From the NCBI GenBank assembly GCA_902490005.1, contig CABUCM010000015.1, positions 1 to 56,306 on the forward strand: 56,306 nucleotides of DNA. Direction: 5' to 3'. Position 1 is the stretch's first letter. Every line of letters starts with the position of its first letter. Below, piece after piece: positions 16,432 through 24,314 of the stretch. The notes under the pieces were generated by a model. That model had not been told where the DNA came from. It worked only from the letters and a program-made list of their open reading frames with translations, and did no database searches. The stretch comes from an uncultured Ruminiclostridium sp. (GTDB taxonomy: Bacteria > Bacillota > Clostridia > Oscillospirales > Acutalibacteraceae). The translations under genes were made by a program, and so were the position numbers.

Positions 16432-18798
16432 ATGAAAAACCGACATTACCGGGCTTTGGAGCTCGACAAGGTATTGCAGATGCTGGGCCAGGAGGCATCC
16501 TGCGCCGAATCTCAGGAGCGGATTTTAGAAATGGAGCCCAGCACCGGCTTATACGAAGTAAAATTATTATTACAGGAAACCGACAGCGCCCATATGCTTA
16601 CCGGCCGGTTTGGAAGCCCCTCCTTCGGCGGTCTGCAAAACGTGTCCAATTCCCTGCGCCGGGCCCAGGCCGGGGCAGCCCTGTCCATGGGAGAGCTGTT
16701 AAAGGTGGCGGAGGTTCTGCGGGTCATGCGGGGGCTGGTTCAGTGGAGGAAGCGGTCCGAGGGGATTGAAACCGCCATTGACTGGCGCTTTGAGGCGCTG
16801 ACCCCCAACAAATACCTGGAAGAAAAAATCACCTCCTCCATTTTATCCGAGGAGGAAATGGCCGACGGCGCTTCCCAGGCGCTGGGGGATATCCGGCGGA
16901 AAATCAACGCCGCGTCCCTACGGGTCCGGGAGAAGCTGGACCATATGATCCACTCCCCGGCTTATCAAAAATATTTGCAGGAGCCTATCGTCACCCTGCG
17001 GGGCGGCAGGTTCGTGGTGCCGGTCAAGGCCGAGTGCCGGGGCGAGGTGCCGGGCCTGGTGCACGATACCTCCGGCAGCGGCGCCACCGTATTTGTGGAG
17101 CCTATGGCGGTGGTGGAGGCCAACAACGATATCAAGGTGCTGAAATCCAAGGAGGAGGCAGAGATCGAGCGGATCTTGTATGAGCTTTCCCTGGAGGCCG
17201 GAAGCTTCGCCGACAGCGTCATCGAGGGCTATAACGCCGCTATCGAGCTGGATATTTTATTCGCCAAGGCCAAGCTGGCTTACCGGATGAAGGCCACCTT
17301 GCCGGAAGTCAACGACCAGGGGAAAATTTACCTGAAAAAGGCCAGACATCCCTTGATCGACCCCAAATCCGTGGTGGCGACGGATATCGAGCTGGGGCTT
17401 CGCTTTGACACCCTGGTCATCACCGGCCCCAACACCGGAGGTAAAACCGTCAGCCTGAAAACCATCGGCCTGCTGACGTTGATGGCTATGTGCGGCCTTC
17501 TGCTGCCGGTTTCCGACGGCAGCATGGTATCGGTGTTCAGCCAGGTGCTGGCGGACATCGGCGACGAACAAAGCATTGAACAGTCATTATCCACCTTTTC
17601 GGCGCATATGACTAATATTATCCATATCTTGTCCGCGGTGGAGGAGGACGGCCTGAGCCTGGTGCTCATTGACGAGCTGGGGGCGGGCACCGACCCGGTG
17701 GAGGGCGCGGCCCTGGCCACAGCGATTTTAGAGACCCTGCGGGCCTCACGGGTAAAAATCGCCGCCACCACCCATTACGCGGAACTGAAAGCCTACGCCC
17801 TGCAAACCCCAGGCGTGGAAAACGGCTGCTGCGAATTCGACGTGGCTACGCTGCGGCCCACCTACCGGCTGCTTATCGGCGTGCCCGGGCGAAGCAACGC
17901 TTTCGCCATTTCCCAGCGGCTGGGTATGGAGGAGCATATTGTGGACCGGGCCAGGGAACTGGTTTCGGCGGAAAATTCCCGGTTCGAGGACGTGGTCCGG
18001 GACCTGGAGGAAAGCCGCCAAAACCTGGAACAGGAGCGGAAGGCGGCCCAGGAGCAGAGCATACAGGCCCAGCAATACCGCCAGGAGGCGGAGCAGCGGG
18101 CCGAAAAGCTTCGCCGGGATTCTGAGGCGGAGCTGGAAAAAGCCCGGGTGGAGGCCCGGAACCTGGTGGCCAGGGCCAGAGCCCAGGCTCAGGCGCTGAT
18201 GGATGAGCTGGACGATTTACGGAAAAAGAACAGGGAAATCGACGCCCAAGCCAAGGCCCGGTTAAAGGCGGGAATCCGTGAGATGGAAAACGCCGCCGAC
18301 CCGGTGAAGGAAAAGCAGGGGGAGGATTACCGCCTGCCCCGGGCGCTGGAGGCCGGCGACAGCGTGTTGATTTACGATTTGGATAAAAAGGCCGTGGTGC
18401 TGGAACCGGCGGATAGCTCCGGCAACGTGCTGGTGCAGGCCGGGATCATCAAAACCCGGGTGCCGGAAAAGAACCTGCGGCTATTAAAGCAGGAAAAGGT
18501 GCAGAAACCCAAGGGCAGGGGCGTGAGGACGGTGAAAACCCGTGCCAGCGCGCCGGTGCAGCAGGACCTGGACCTGCGGGGCCTCACCGCGGATGAAGCC
18601 GTGATGGAGCTGGATAGCTTTATCGACAGCGCCGTGCTTTCCGGCATCAGCCTGCTGACGGTGATCCATGGCAAGGGCACCGGCGTGCTGCGCAAGGCTG
18701 TGCAGGACCGCCTGAAGCGCCACCCGTCGGTGAAAAGCTACCGGCTGGGCAATTTTGGCGAGGGCGAGGCCGGCGTCACCATTGTGGAACTGAAATAA
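16432..18798 (+). CDS. mutS2: MutS2 (Smr-domain MutS-like ATPase/endonuclease)
   Basis: A 788-residue MutS2. It has the core and clamp helices, Walker A GPNTGGKT (residues 332-339), the DELGAGTDP Walker B, a long coiled coil (about 520-625) and a C-terminal Smr domain from about 705, with LDLRGLTADEA and the HGKGTGVLR motif. Homologues suppress recombination and rescue collided ribosomes by splitting them. The normal order after recO supports cotranscription. It is complete. Confidence 0.96.
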   Translation: MKNRHYRALELDKVLQMLGQEASCAESQERILEMEPSTGLYEVKLLLQETDSAHMLTGRFGSPSFGGLQNVSNSLRRAQAGAALSMGELLKVAEVLRVMRGLVQWRKRSEGIETAIDWRFEALTPNKYLEEKITSSILSEEEMADGASQALGDIRRKINAASLRVREKLDHMIHSPAYQKYLQEPIVTLRGGRFVVPVKAECRGEVPGLVHDTSGSGATVFVEPMAVVEANNDIKVLKSKEEAEIERILYELSLEAGSFADSVIEGYNAAIELDILFAKAKLAYRMKATLPEVNDQGKIYLKKARHPLIDPKSVVATDIELGLRFDTLVITGPNTGGKTVSLKTIGLLTLMAMCGLLLPVSDGSMVSVFSQVLADIGDEQSIEQSLSTFSAHMTNIIHILSAVEEDGLSLVLIDELGAGTDPVEGAALATAILETLRASRVKIAATTHYAELKAYALQTPGVENGCCEFDVATLRPTYRLLIGVPGRSNAFAISQRLGMEEHIVDRARELVSAENSRFEDVVRDLEESRQNLEQERKAAQEQSIQAQQYRQEAEQRAEKLRRDSEAELEKARVEARNLVARARAQAQALMDELDDLRKKNREIDAQAKARLKAGIREMENAADPVKEKQGEDYRLPRALEAGDSVLIYDLDKKAVVLEPADSSGNVLVQAGIIKTRVPEKNLRLLKQEKVQKPKGRGVRTVKTRASAPVQQDLDLRGLTADEAVMELDSFIDSAVLSGISLLTVIHGKGTGVLRKAVQDRLKRHPSVKSYRLGNFGEGEAGVTIVELK

Positions 18799-18916
18799 CG
18801 GTTTGGCGTCCTAGGCTGGCGGCCTGTCAAAATATAGGCGAAACAGCGGTGTTCCGGGGTGGAAAAAACCAAGCTTCCGAAAACAGGACGAAAATGACGC
18901 AGCAAAGGAGAAAAGC

Positions 18917-19624
18917 ATGAAGGTACTCACAAGGATATTGATCGTACTGGCGGTTTTGGCGGCGCTTTTGTGCGTTGCCGCCGGGGTTCTTTATTTTCTC
19001 GCCGTTACCGACGACAACGCGGGAAAATATGAGGCGGCGCCAAGCACCGATATTGTAGAGCCAGCGGTAAAGGCGGCTCTCACCGGCCAGGAAACCGAGA
19101 TCAGCCAGGAGCAGCTGAACGGCTTTTTCTCTTATTATATTCAGGAAAACGGCTTGACCCTGGCGGGACACCAGGTAAAAAAGCTTTATTTGCAGCTGGG
19201 CGGAACCCCCGGCGAGGTGGGTTTATACATGGTGTGCGAGGGCCTGGGCAGAGACCTGGGAATCACCGCCCGGGGACAGATGGTTTACTTAGAGGCCAGC
19301 AGGGAGTTTTCCCTGCAGATCAGCGAGCTGAAGGTGGGCAGGCTGAAGGTGCCGGCCTCCTGGGGGCTTGGCTGGGTTTCTGAAAAGCTGCCGGAGGGCA
19401 TGGAAACGCAGGACGATACCCTAATCATCGGCTCCGATATGCTGCAGATCCCTCTGGGGGACCTGCAGGCCCGTTTAAGCCTGGACGGCTTCCGCACCGA
19501 AGAGGGAAAAGCTTTTGTAAAAGTGAGCGGCGCGATGGACGCCCTGACGGAATATGTCCAGGGTAAAATCGGCGAAAGCGGGTTGGGTGATCTGCTGTCC
19601 GGCTTCGGGATCAACCTGCCGTAA
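18917..19624 (+). CDS. Membrane-anchored extracytoplasmic protein, function unknown
   Basis: A 235-residue protein with a short basic start, one hydrophobic anchor (about residues 6-32) and an external beta-rich domain of about 200 residues. There is no lipobox. The arrangement (anchor, a conserved region around EISQEQLNGFFSYYI and weak repeats) is reminiscent of YpmS/DUF2140-like proteins, but I cannot confirm the family. The ATG has AAAGGAG 7 nt upstream. It stands alone between mutS2 and a terminator. Confidence 0.7.
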   Translation: MKVLTRILIVLAVLAALLCVAAGVLYFLAVTDDNAGKYEAAPSTDIVEPAVKAALTGQETEISQEQLNGFFSYYIQENGLTLAGHQVKKLYLQLGGTPGEVGLYMVCEGLGRDLGITARGQMVYLEASREFSLQISELKVGRLKVPASWGLGWVSEKLPEGMETQDDTLIIGSDMLQIPLGDLQARLSLDGFRTEEGKAFVKVSGAMDALTEYVQGKIGESGLGDLLSGFGINLP

Positions 19625-19654
19625 TTTTGTGCAAAACAGAGGTTTTTAAAAATC

Positions 19655-19695
19655 GGGCCTATGTGAAGGAAAATGCCTTGACATAGGCCCTTTGT
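19655..19695 (+). terminator. Terminator overlapping the next promoter
   Basis: A perfect 10-bp stem GGGCCTATGT (19655-19664) with ACATAGGCCC (19681-19690), 16-nt loop, followed by TTTGTT. Its right arm shares bases with the -35 of the ylxM promoter. Confidence 0.7.
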
Positions 19696-19706
19696 TATTG
19701 TATAAT
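19678..19706 (+). promoter_or_regulatory. Consensus vegetative promoter of ylxM-ffh
   Basis: TTGACA (19678-19683), 17-bp spacer and TATAAT (19701-19706): a full consensus sigma-A promoter 66 bp before ylxM. Confidence 0.9.
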
Positions 19707-19771
19707 CACTACAGACCGAAAGTGTAAAGGAATTTGCTTTACAGATTTAGCCGAAAGGATCGGGGCATTTC

Positions 19772-20134
19772 ATGGAAAAGAATTTGAATGTGTCCATTTT
19801 ATTGGATTTTTACGGCGATATGCTGACGGAAAAGCAGCGGGAAGCCGTGGAATATTACTATAACGACGACCTTTCCCTTTCGGAAATCGCGGACAACCAG
19901 GGTATTTCCCGCCAGGGCGTGCGGGATGCCATCAAACGGGCGGAAGGGCTGCTGTTTGAGATGGAGGAGCGTCTGGGCTTTGTGGAGCGTTTTCGGAGCC
20001 AGCAGGCGGGTCTGGAGCAAATCGCGAAAAACGCCCGGGAGATTGAGGAATATAACAGCCGGCTCAGTTATTCCAAGGAGATTCACGACCGGGCGACGGC
20101 CATTGCCAAAATCGCCGCTCGGCTGGCGGATTGA
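19772..20134 (+). CDS. ylxM: YlxM/p13 family HTH protein
   Basis: A 120-residue helix-turn-helix protein (LSLSEIADNQGISRQGVRDAIKRAE, residues 32 onward) encoded just before ffh in most Firmicutes and Mollicutes and thought to be part of or to affect the signal recognition particle. Length and position fit. Ribosome binding by AAAGGATCGGGG. It lies 42 bp before ffh and is driven by the consensus promoter. Confidence 0.9.
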   Translation: MEKNLNVSILLDFYGDMLTEKQREAVEYYYNDDLSLSEIADNQGISRQGVRDAIKRAEGLLFEMEERLGFVERFRSQQAGLEQIAKNAREIEEYNSRLSYSKEIHDRATAIAKIAARLAD

Positions 20135-20176
20135 CCGGCTTTCAAACGATAAGGGAAAAGAAAGGGAGGAATCGCT

Positions 20177-21538
20177 ATGGCTTTTGACGGCCTTTCAGAA
20201 AAGCTGTCGGCGGCGTTTAAGCGCCTGCGCAGCAAAGGAAAGCTATCGGAATCCGACGTGAAGGAAGCGATGCGCGAGGTGCGCCTGGCGCTGCTGGAAG
20301 CGGATGTAAACTATAAGGTTGCCAAGGATTTCACCCAAAAGGTGACTGAGCGCGCTGTCGGCGCCGAGGTGATGGAGAGCCTGACCCCGGCCCAGATGGT
20401 GATTAAAATCGTGGATGAGGAACTGACCGAGCTGATGGGCGGCACGAACGCCCGGTTGAATTTTCCCTCCAAGCCGCCGCTGGTGATGATGATGTGCGGC
20501 CTGCAGGGCTCCGGTAAAACCACTCATTCCGCCAAGCTTGGAAAAATGCTGAAAAGCCAGGGCCATAGACCCCTGTTGGTGGCCTGCGATATTTACCGCC
20601 CAGCCGCGATTCAGCAGCTGGAGGTTGTGGGCGGCCAGGCCGGGGTTCCCGTGTTCCAGATGGGGACGGAGAACCCGGTGAAAATCGCCCAGGCCGCGGT
20701 GGCCCACGCCAGAGACCACGGCAACGACGTTGTGATCCTGGATACCGCCGGACGTCTTCACATTGACGAGGACCTGATGACGGAGCTGAAAAATATTAAG
20801 AACAAGGTGGAACCCCAGGAAATCCTCTTGGTGGTGGACGCCATGACCGGCCAGGACGCGGTGAACGTGGCAAAATCTTTTAACGACCTGCTGGAGATCA
20901 GCGGCGTGATTTTGACCAAGCTGGACGGCGATACCAGAGGCGGCGCGGCGTTGTCCGTAAGGGCGGTCACCGGTAAGCCCATCAAGTTTTCCGGCATCGG
21001 AGAAAAGCTGGAGGATTTGGAAGCCTTCCACCCCGACCGTATGGCTTCCCGGATTTTGGGCATGGGCGATATGCTCTCCCTGATCGAGGACGCCCAAAAC
21101 AAGCTGGATGAGAAAAAAGCCAAGGAAATGGCGGAAAAGCTCACCCAGAACCAACTGGATTTAAACGATCTGCTGGACCAGTTTCAGCAGGTGAGGAAAA
21201 TGGGGCCTTTGAAAGGCATTTTGGGAAAGCTGCCCGGCGTGGACCAAAAGAAGCTGGATGAGGCCAATGTGGACGACCGGATTATGGACCGCATGTGCGC
21301 CATTATCCTGTCCATGACTCCGGCGGAGCGTTCCAAGCCCAGCATCATCAATCCCTCCCGGAAGCGGCGCATCGCTGCCGGCTCCGGCATGAAGGTGGAG
21401 GATGTAAACCGCCTGCTGCGCCAGTTTGAGCAGATGCAGAAAATGATGAAGCAGATGGGCGGCAAAAAAGGCAAGAAACGCCGGGGAATGATGCCGCCGA
21501 TGAATATGGGCGGCATGGGTGGAAGAATGCCCTTTTAA
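20177..21538 (+). CDS. ffh: Signal recognition particle protein Ffh
   Basis: SRP GTPase that binds signal peptides and 4.5S/6S RNA. The N and G domains show GLQGSGKTTHSAKLG (about 107-121), DTAGRLHID and TKLDGDTRGG. The M domain ends in a Met-rich segment (MMKQMGGKKG, then MMPPMNMGGMGG). 453 residues is normal. Start ATG behind GGGAGGAATC. Confidence 0.97.
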   Translation: MAFDGLSEKLSAAFKRLRSKGKLSESDVKEAMREVRLALLEADVNYKVAKDFTQKVTERAVGAEVMESLTPAQMVIKIVDEELTELMGGTNARLNFPSKPPLVMMMCGLQGSGKTTHSAKLGKMLKSQGHRPLLVACDIYRPAAIQQLEVVGGQAGVPVFQMGTENPVKIAQAAVAHARDHGNDVVILDTAGRLHIDEDLMTELKNIKNKVEPQEILLVVDAMTGQDAVNVAKSFNDLLEISGVILTKLDGDTRGGAALSVRAVTGKPIKFSGIGEKLEDLEAFHPDRMASRILGMGDMLSLIEDAQNKLDEKKAKEMAEKLTQNQLDLNDLLDQFQQVRKMGPLKGILGKLPGVDQKKLDEANVDDRIMDRMCAIILSMTPAERSKPSIINPSRKRRIAAGSGMKVEDVNRLLRQFEQMQKMMKQMGGKKGKKRRGMMPPMNMGGMGGRMPF

Positions 21539-21612
21539 CTGGTTTTCAACCAAAGAGTGAAAACTGCTTTTGGTGGAATAGATTTTAGATTTTTTGTGGA
21601 GGTGAATGAAAG

Positions 21613-21855
21613 ATGGCAGTAAAGATCAGACTTCGCCGCATGGGCGCCAAAAAGGCTCCTTACTATCGCATCGTGGTGGCGGATTCCAGATATCCCCGTG
21701 ACGGCCGTTTCATCGAGGAAATCGGTACCTATAATCCCATGGTAGAGCCCGCGGAGGTAAAAGTTGACGCGGAAAAGGCAAAAAAATGGATCGCTAACGG
21801 CGCTCAGCCTACCGACACCGTGAAAGCTCTGTTCAAGAAGAACGAAGTACTTTAA
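21613..21855 (+). CDS. rpsP: 30S ribosomal protein S16
   Basis: An 80-residue S16 with the family opening MAVKIRLRRMGAKKAPYYRI and the VADSRYPRDGR..E.IG.YNP block. It has a GGAGGTGA site 8 nt before the ATG. It starts the S16-KhpA-RimM-TrmD group typical of Firmicutes. Confidence 0.98.
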   Translation: MAVKIRLRRMGAKKAPYYRIVVADSRYPRDGRFIEEIGTYNPMVEPAEVKVDAEKAKKWIANGAQPTDTVKALFKKNEVL

Positions 21856-21872
21856 TCTCGGAGGTGTAAGGT

Positions 21873-22106
21873 TTGGAAGAGTTGCTGATTAGCATTGCTC
21901 GTGGCCTGGTGGAGCAGCCGGACGAGGTTCGCGTGGATATCGACGAGCCAGCCGAGGACGGCACCATCGTGTACCATCTCCATGTAGCGGAAAACGATAT
22001 GGGACGGGTCATCGGCAAGCAGGGGCGTATCGCCAAGGCGATCCGCCTGGTGATGCGGGCCGCGGCTACGAAAAACAACTGCAGGGTTTCTGTCGAGATC
22101 GACTGA
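21873..22106 (+). CDS. khpA: KH-domain RNA-binding protein KhpA
   Basis: A 77-residue single KH-domain protein with the GxxG loop GKQG (about 47-50). KhpA pairs with KhpB/Jag as a small-RNA/mRNA chaperone affecting division in Firmicutes. The start is TTG, chosen because GGAGGTGTAAGG lies just upstream. It lies 17 bp after rpsP. Confidence 0.93.
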   Translation: MEELLISIARGLVEQPDEVRVDIDEPAEDGTIVYHLHVAENDMGRVIGKQGRIAKAIRLVMRAAATKNNCRVSVEID

Positions 22107-22111
22107 ATCGG

Positions 22112-22148
22112 AAAGAGAAGGACGTATGCAGATACGTCCTTCTCTTTT
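22112..22148 (+). terminator. Attenuating hairpin between khpA and rimM
   Basis: A perfect 16-bp stem (22112-22127 with 22132-22147) with a 4-nt GCAG loop and a TCTCTTTT tail. The tail is only moderately T-rich, so partial termination is likely, reducing rimM-trmD relative to rpsP-khpA. Confidence 0.7.
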
Positions 22149-22182
22149 ACCCGGCGGAATTCAGGGAAAGGAATGTGGACGT

Positions 22183-22698
22183 ATGCTGAAACCATACCTG
22201 GAGGCGGGAAAAATCACAGGCACCCAGGGCCTGCGGGGCGAGGTTCGGGTGGAACCCTGGTGCGACAGCGCCGAGACCCTGTGCCAACTGAAAAAGCTGT
22301 ATTTTGAAGAGGGCAGGCAGGAACTAAAGGTCGTTTCCGCCCGGACGCAGAAGCGCATGGCGATCCTGAAGCTGGAGGGCGTGGATTCCATCGAGCAGGC
22401 GGATTTGCTTCGGAACCGGATTCTTTACGCCAGCCGAACCGATTTTAAGCTTCAGCCTGGCCAGCATTTCATTCAGGACCTTTTAGGGCTGAAAGCCGTG
22501 GACGCGGACAGCGGCAGAGTTTACGGCACCCTGACCGACGTGCTGAAAACCGGCGCCAACGATGTTTACGAGATCACCGGCGAGGCAGGGGAAACCTATT
22601 TGCTGCCGGCCATTCCCCTGGTGGTCGTTGAAATCCGCATACAAGAGGAGCTGATCCGTATCAGGCCGATGGAGGGGATTTTTGACCATGAGGATTGA
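22183..22698 (+). CDS. rimM: Ribosome maturation factor RimM
   Basis: A 16S processing factor of 171 residues that binds S19. It has the RimM domain (AGKITGTQGLRGEVRVEP, residues 8 onward) and a PRC-barrel domain from FIQDLLGLKAV (about 97). I use the ATG at 22183; an in-frame ATG at 22126 lies inside the hairpin and would add a non-family extension. The stop overlaps the trmD start. Confidence 0.95.
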   Translation: MLKPYLEAGKITGTQGLRGEVRVEPWCDSAETLCQLKKLYFEEGRQELKVVSARTQKRMAILKLEGVDSIEQADLLRNRILYASRTDFKLQPGQHFIQDLLGLKAVDADSGRVYGTLTDVLKTGANDVYEITGEAGETYLLPAIPLVVVEIRIQEELIRIRPMEGIFDHED

Positions 22699-23446
22699 TA
22701 TTATTACCCTGTTCCCGGAACTGTGCGAGGCGGTGCTGGGAGAAAGCATTGTGGGACGGGCCCGGAAAAAAGGGGCCCTGGAGGTTTACTGTCACCAATT
22801 GCGGGAGTACACATATGATAAGCATAACCGGGTGGACGATACCCCCTACGGCGGCGGTATGGGTATGCTGATGATGGCCGAGCCCATCGCGGACTGCTTT
22901 GAACATATCTGTGAGTTGGCCGGCAGACGGCCCCATTTGATCTATATGTCCCCCCAGGGAAAGACACTGACCCAGCAGCGGGCCAAAGAACTGGCCCGGT
23001 ACGACAATTTGGCGATTCTGTGCGGCCATTACGAGGGCGTGGACGAGCGGGTGCTGGAGGAATTTGTGGATGAGGAAATCTCCATCGGGGATTATGTGCT
23101 TACCGGTGGGGAACTGCCCGCCCTGGTGCTGGCGGATGTGGTCAGCCGTATGGTTCCCGGCGTCCTGTCCAGCGACGAATGTTTTGAGGAAGAAAGCCAT
23201 TTCAACGGCCTTTTGGAGTACCCCCACTACACCAAGCCGGCAGTCTGGAGAGGAAAAGCCGTGCCCGAGGTCCTGTTAAGCGGGCATCACGGCAATATTG
23301 AGAAATGGCGGCGGGAACAGGCTTTGGCCCGCACTGCGGAAAAACGGCCTGAAATGCTGGATAAGGTAAATGTTACAAAGAACAGCGAGCCCGCGGCGGA
23401 AAATACGCCGGATAAAAAGGAAACGGAGCCGTATAACCCTAGGTAA
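22688..23446 (+). CDS. trmD: tRNA (guanine-N1)-methyltransferase TrmD
   Basis: Methylates G37 of tRNAs. The knotted SPOUT fold motifs are visible: YGGGMGMLMM (about 56-65), CGHYEGVDERV (about 112-122) and SIGDYVLTGGELPALVLADVVSR. The start ATG at 22688 lies inside the last codons of rimM. A short polar tail beyond the fold (from about 225) is rich in K, E and P. The usual next gene, rplS, is missing. Confidence 0.97.
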   Translation: MRIDIITLFPELCEAVLGESIVGRARKKGALEVYCHQLREYTYDKHNRVDDTPYGGGMGMLMMAEPIADCFEHICELAGRRPHLIYMSPQGKTLTQQRAKELARYDNLAILCGHYEGVDERVLEEFVDEEISIGDYVLTGGELPALVLADVVSRMVPGVLSSDECFEEESHFNGLLEYPHYTKPAVWRGKAVPEVLLSGHHGNIEKWRREQALARTAEKRPEMLDKVNVTKNSEPAAENTPDKKETEPYNPR

Positions 23447-23807
23447 AGAGGCCAATGATATCCTTGGGCCTGTCCTTCTTGGAGGAAATTGACAGAATAA
23501 TTATTCACGCTCGGCAAAATATTCCATTTTTTTGTTAGGAAAAAACTACAAATAAGCCCTTGAATAGGTTGGGAATACTATGGTTTCCTATGAATTATTT
23601 TTAAAAAATCCTTGATTTATCGCGAAGAATTAATTTTAATGAATATAAATGCAAAATAAATAATATAAATTCGAAATCGCATTTTTAAAAGAAACCTTTG
23701 ATGCACAAAAGTTACAAAAGTTTTCAACAATTGCGTCAATCTGCACAATACGAGTTGGAAGTGGCTTCACCGGAATCGTTCAGTAAGCCAAAAAATAGGT
23801 GTTCGCA

Positions 23808-23835
23808 TTGACGGCGAATCGATTTGTGTTATAAT
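23808..23835 (+). promoter_or_regulatory. Promoter of the HPr gene in an AT-rich gap
   Basis: TTGACG (23808-23813), 16-bp spacer and TATAAT (23830-23835) with an upstream TGT, 87 bp before the ptsH-like start. The rest of the 475-bp gap 23447-23921 is strongly AT-rich and shows no gene, clear terminator or repeat that I can support. Confidence 0.82.
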
Positions 23836-23921
23836 ACAATCATTCCTAAAAAGATTGTAGGACCACATTTCGGTGGCGTATAGTTATGATTTTCAGTTTG
23901 TATAGGGAGGAGTGAATAAAA

Positions 23922-24185
23922 ATGTTTGTAAAAGATGTTATGGTTCAGAACCAGGTAGGACTGCATGCCCGTCCGGCAACTTTCTTTATTCAAAAGGCCA
24001 ATGAGTTTAAGTCTTCCATCTGGGTGGAGAAGGAAGAGAGAAGAGTAAACGCGAAAAGCCTTCTGGGCGTTTTATCCTTGGGAATCGTAGGCGGTACCAC
24101 CATTCGCATTATTGCCGACGGCACCGATGAGGAAACCGCGGTAGAGAGCTTGGTTAAGCTGGTACAGTCCGGCTTTGCGGAGTAA
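23922..24185 (+). CDS. ptsH: Phosphocarrier protein HPr
   Basis: An 87-residue HPr. His15 in GLHARPAT is the phosphotransfer site from enzyme I, and Ser46 in KSLLGVLSLG is the site of HPr kinase, so it can act both in sugar phosphotransfer and as a CcpA corepressor. It is monocistronic, with its own promoter and terminator and no ptsI next to it, as in many Clostridia. GGGAGGAG gives a strong RBS. Confidence 0.95.
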   Translation: MFVKDVMVQNQVGLHARPATFFIQKANEFKSSIWVEKEERRVNAKSLLGVLSLGIVGGTTIRIIADGTDEETAVESLVKLVQSGFAE

Positions 24186-24200
24186 TTTGAGATCGACCTG

Positions 24201-24230
24201 AAAGCACCGCCAAAGGGCGGTGCTTTTTCT
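24201..24230 (+). terminator. Terminator of ptsH
   Basis: An 11-bp stem AAAGCACCGCC (24201-24211) with GGCGGTGCTTT (24216-24226), 4-nt loop AAAG, then T-rich tail. Confidence 0.92.
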
Positions 24231-24314
24231 TTCAGAAAATAATACGGCTCTTGATTTTTGGCCGAACCTGTGTTTTGATAATCATAAGCAAGAAGAAAGA
24301 AGGGAAGCGGAACC

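Noticed and set aside
22126..22183. A 19-residue N-terminal extension of RimM
   Set aside because: Its ATG lies in the stem of the khpA-rimM hairpin and the residues do not resemble the family.
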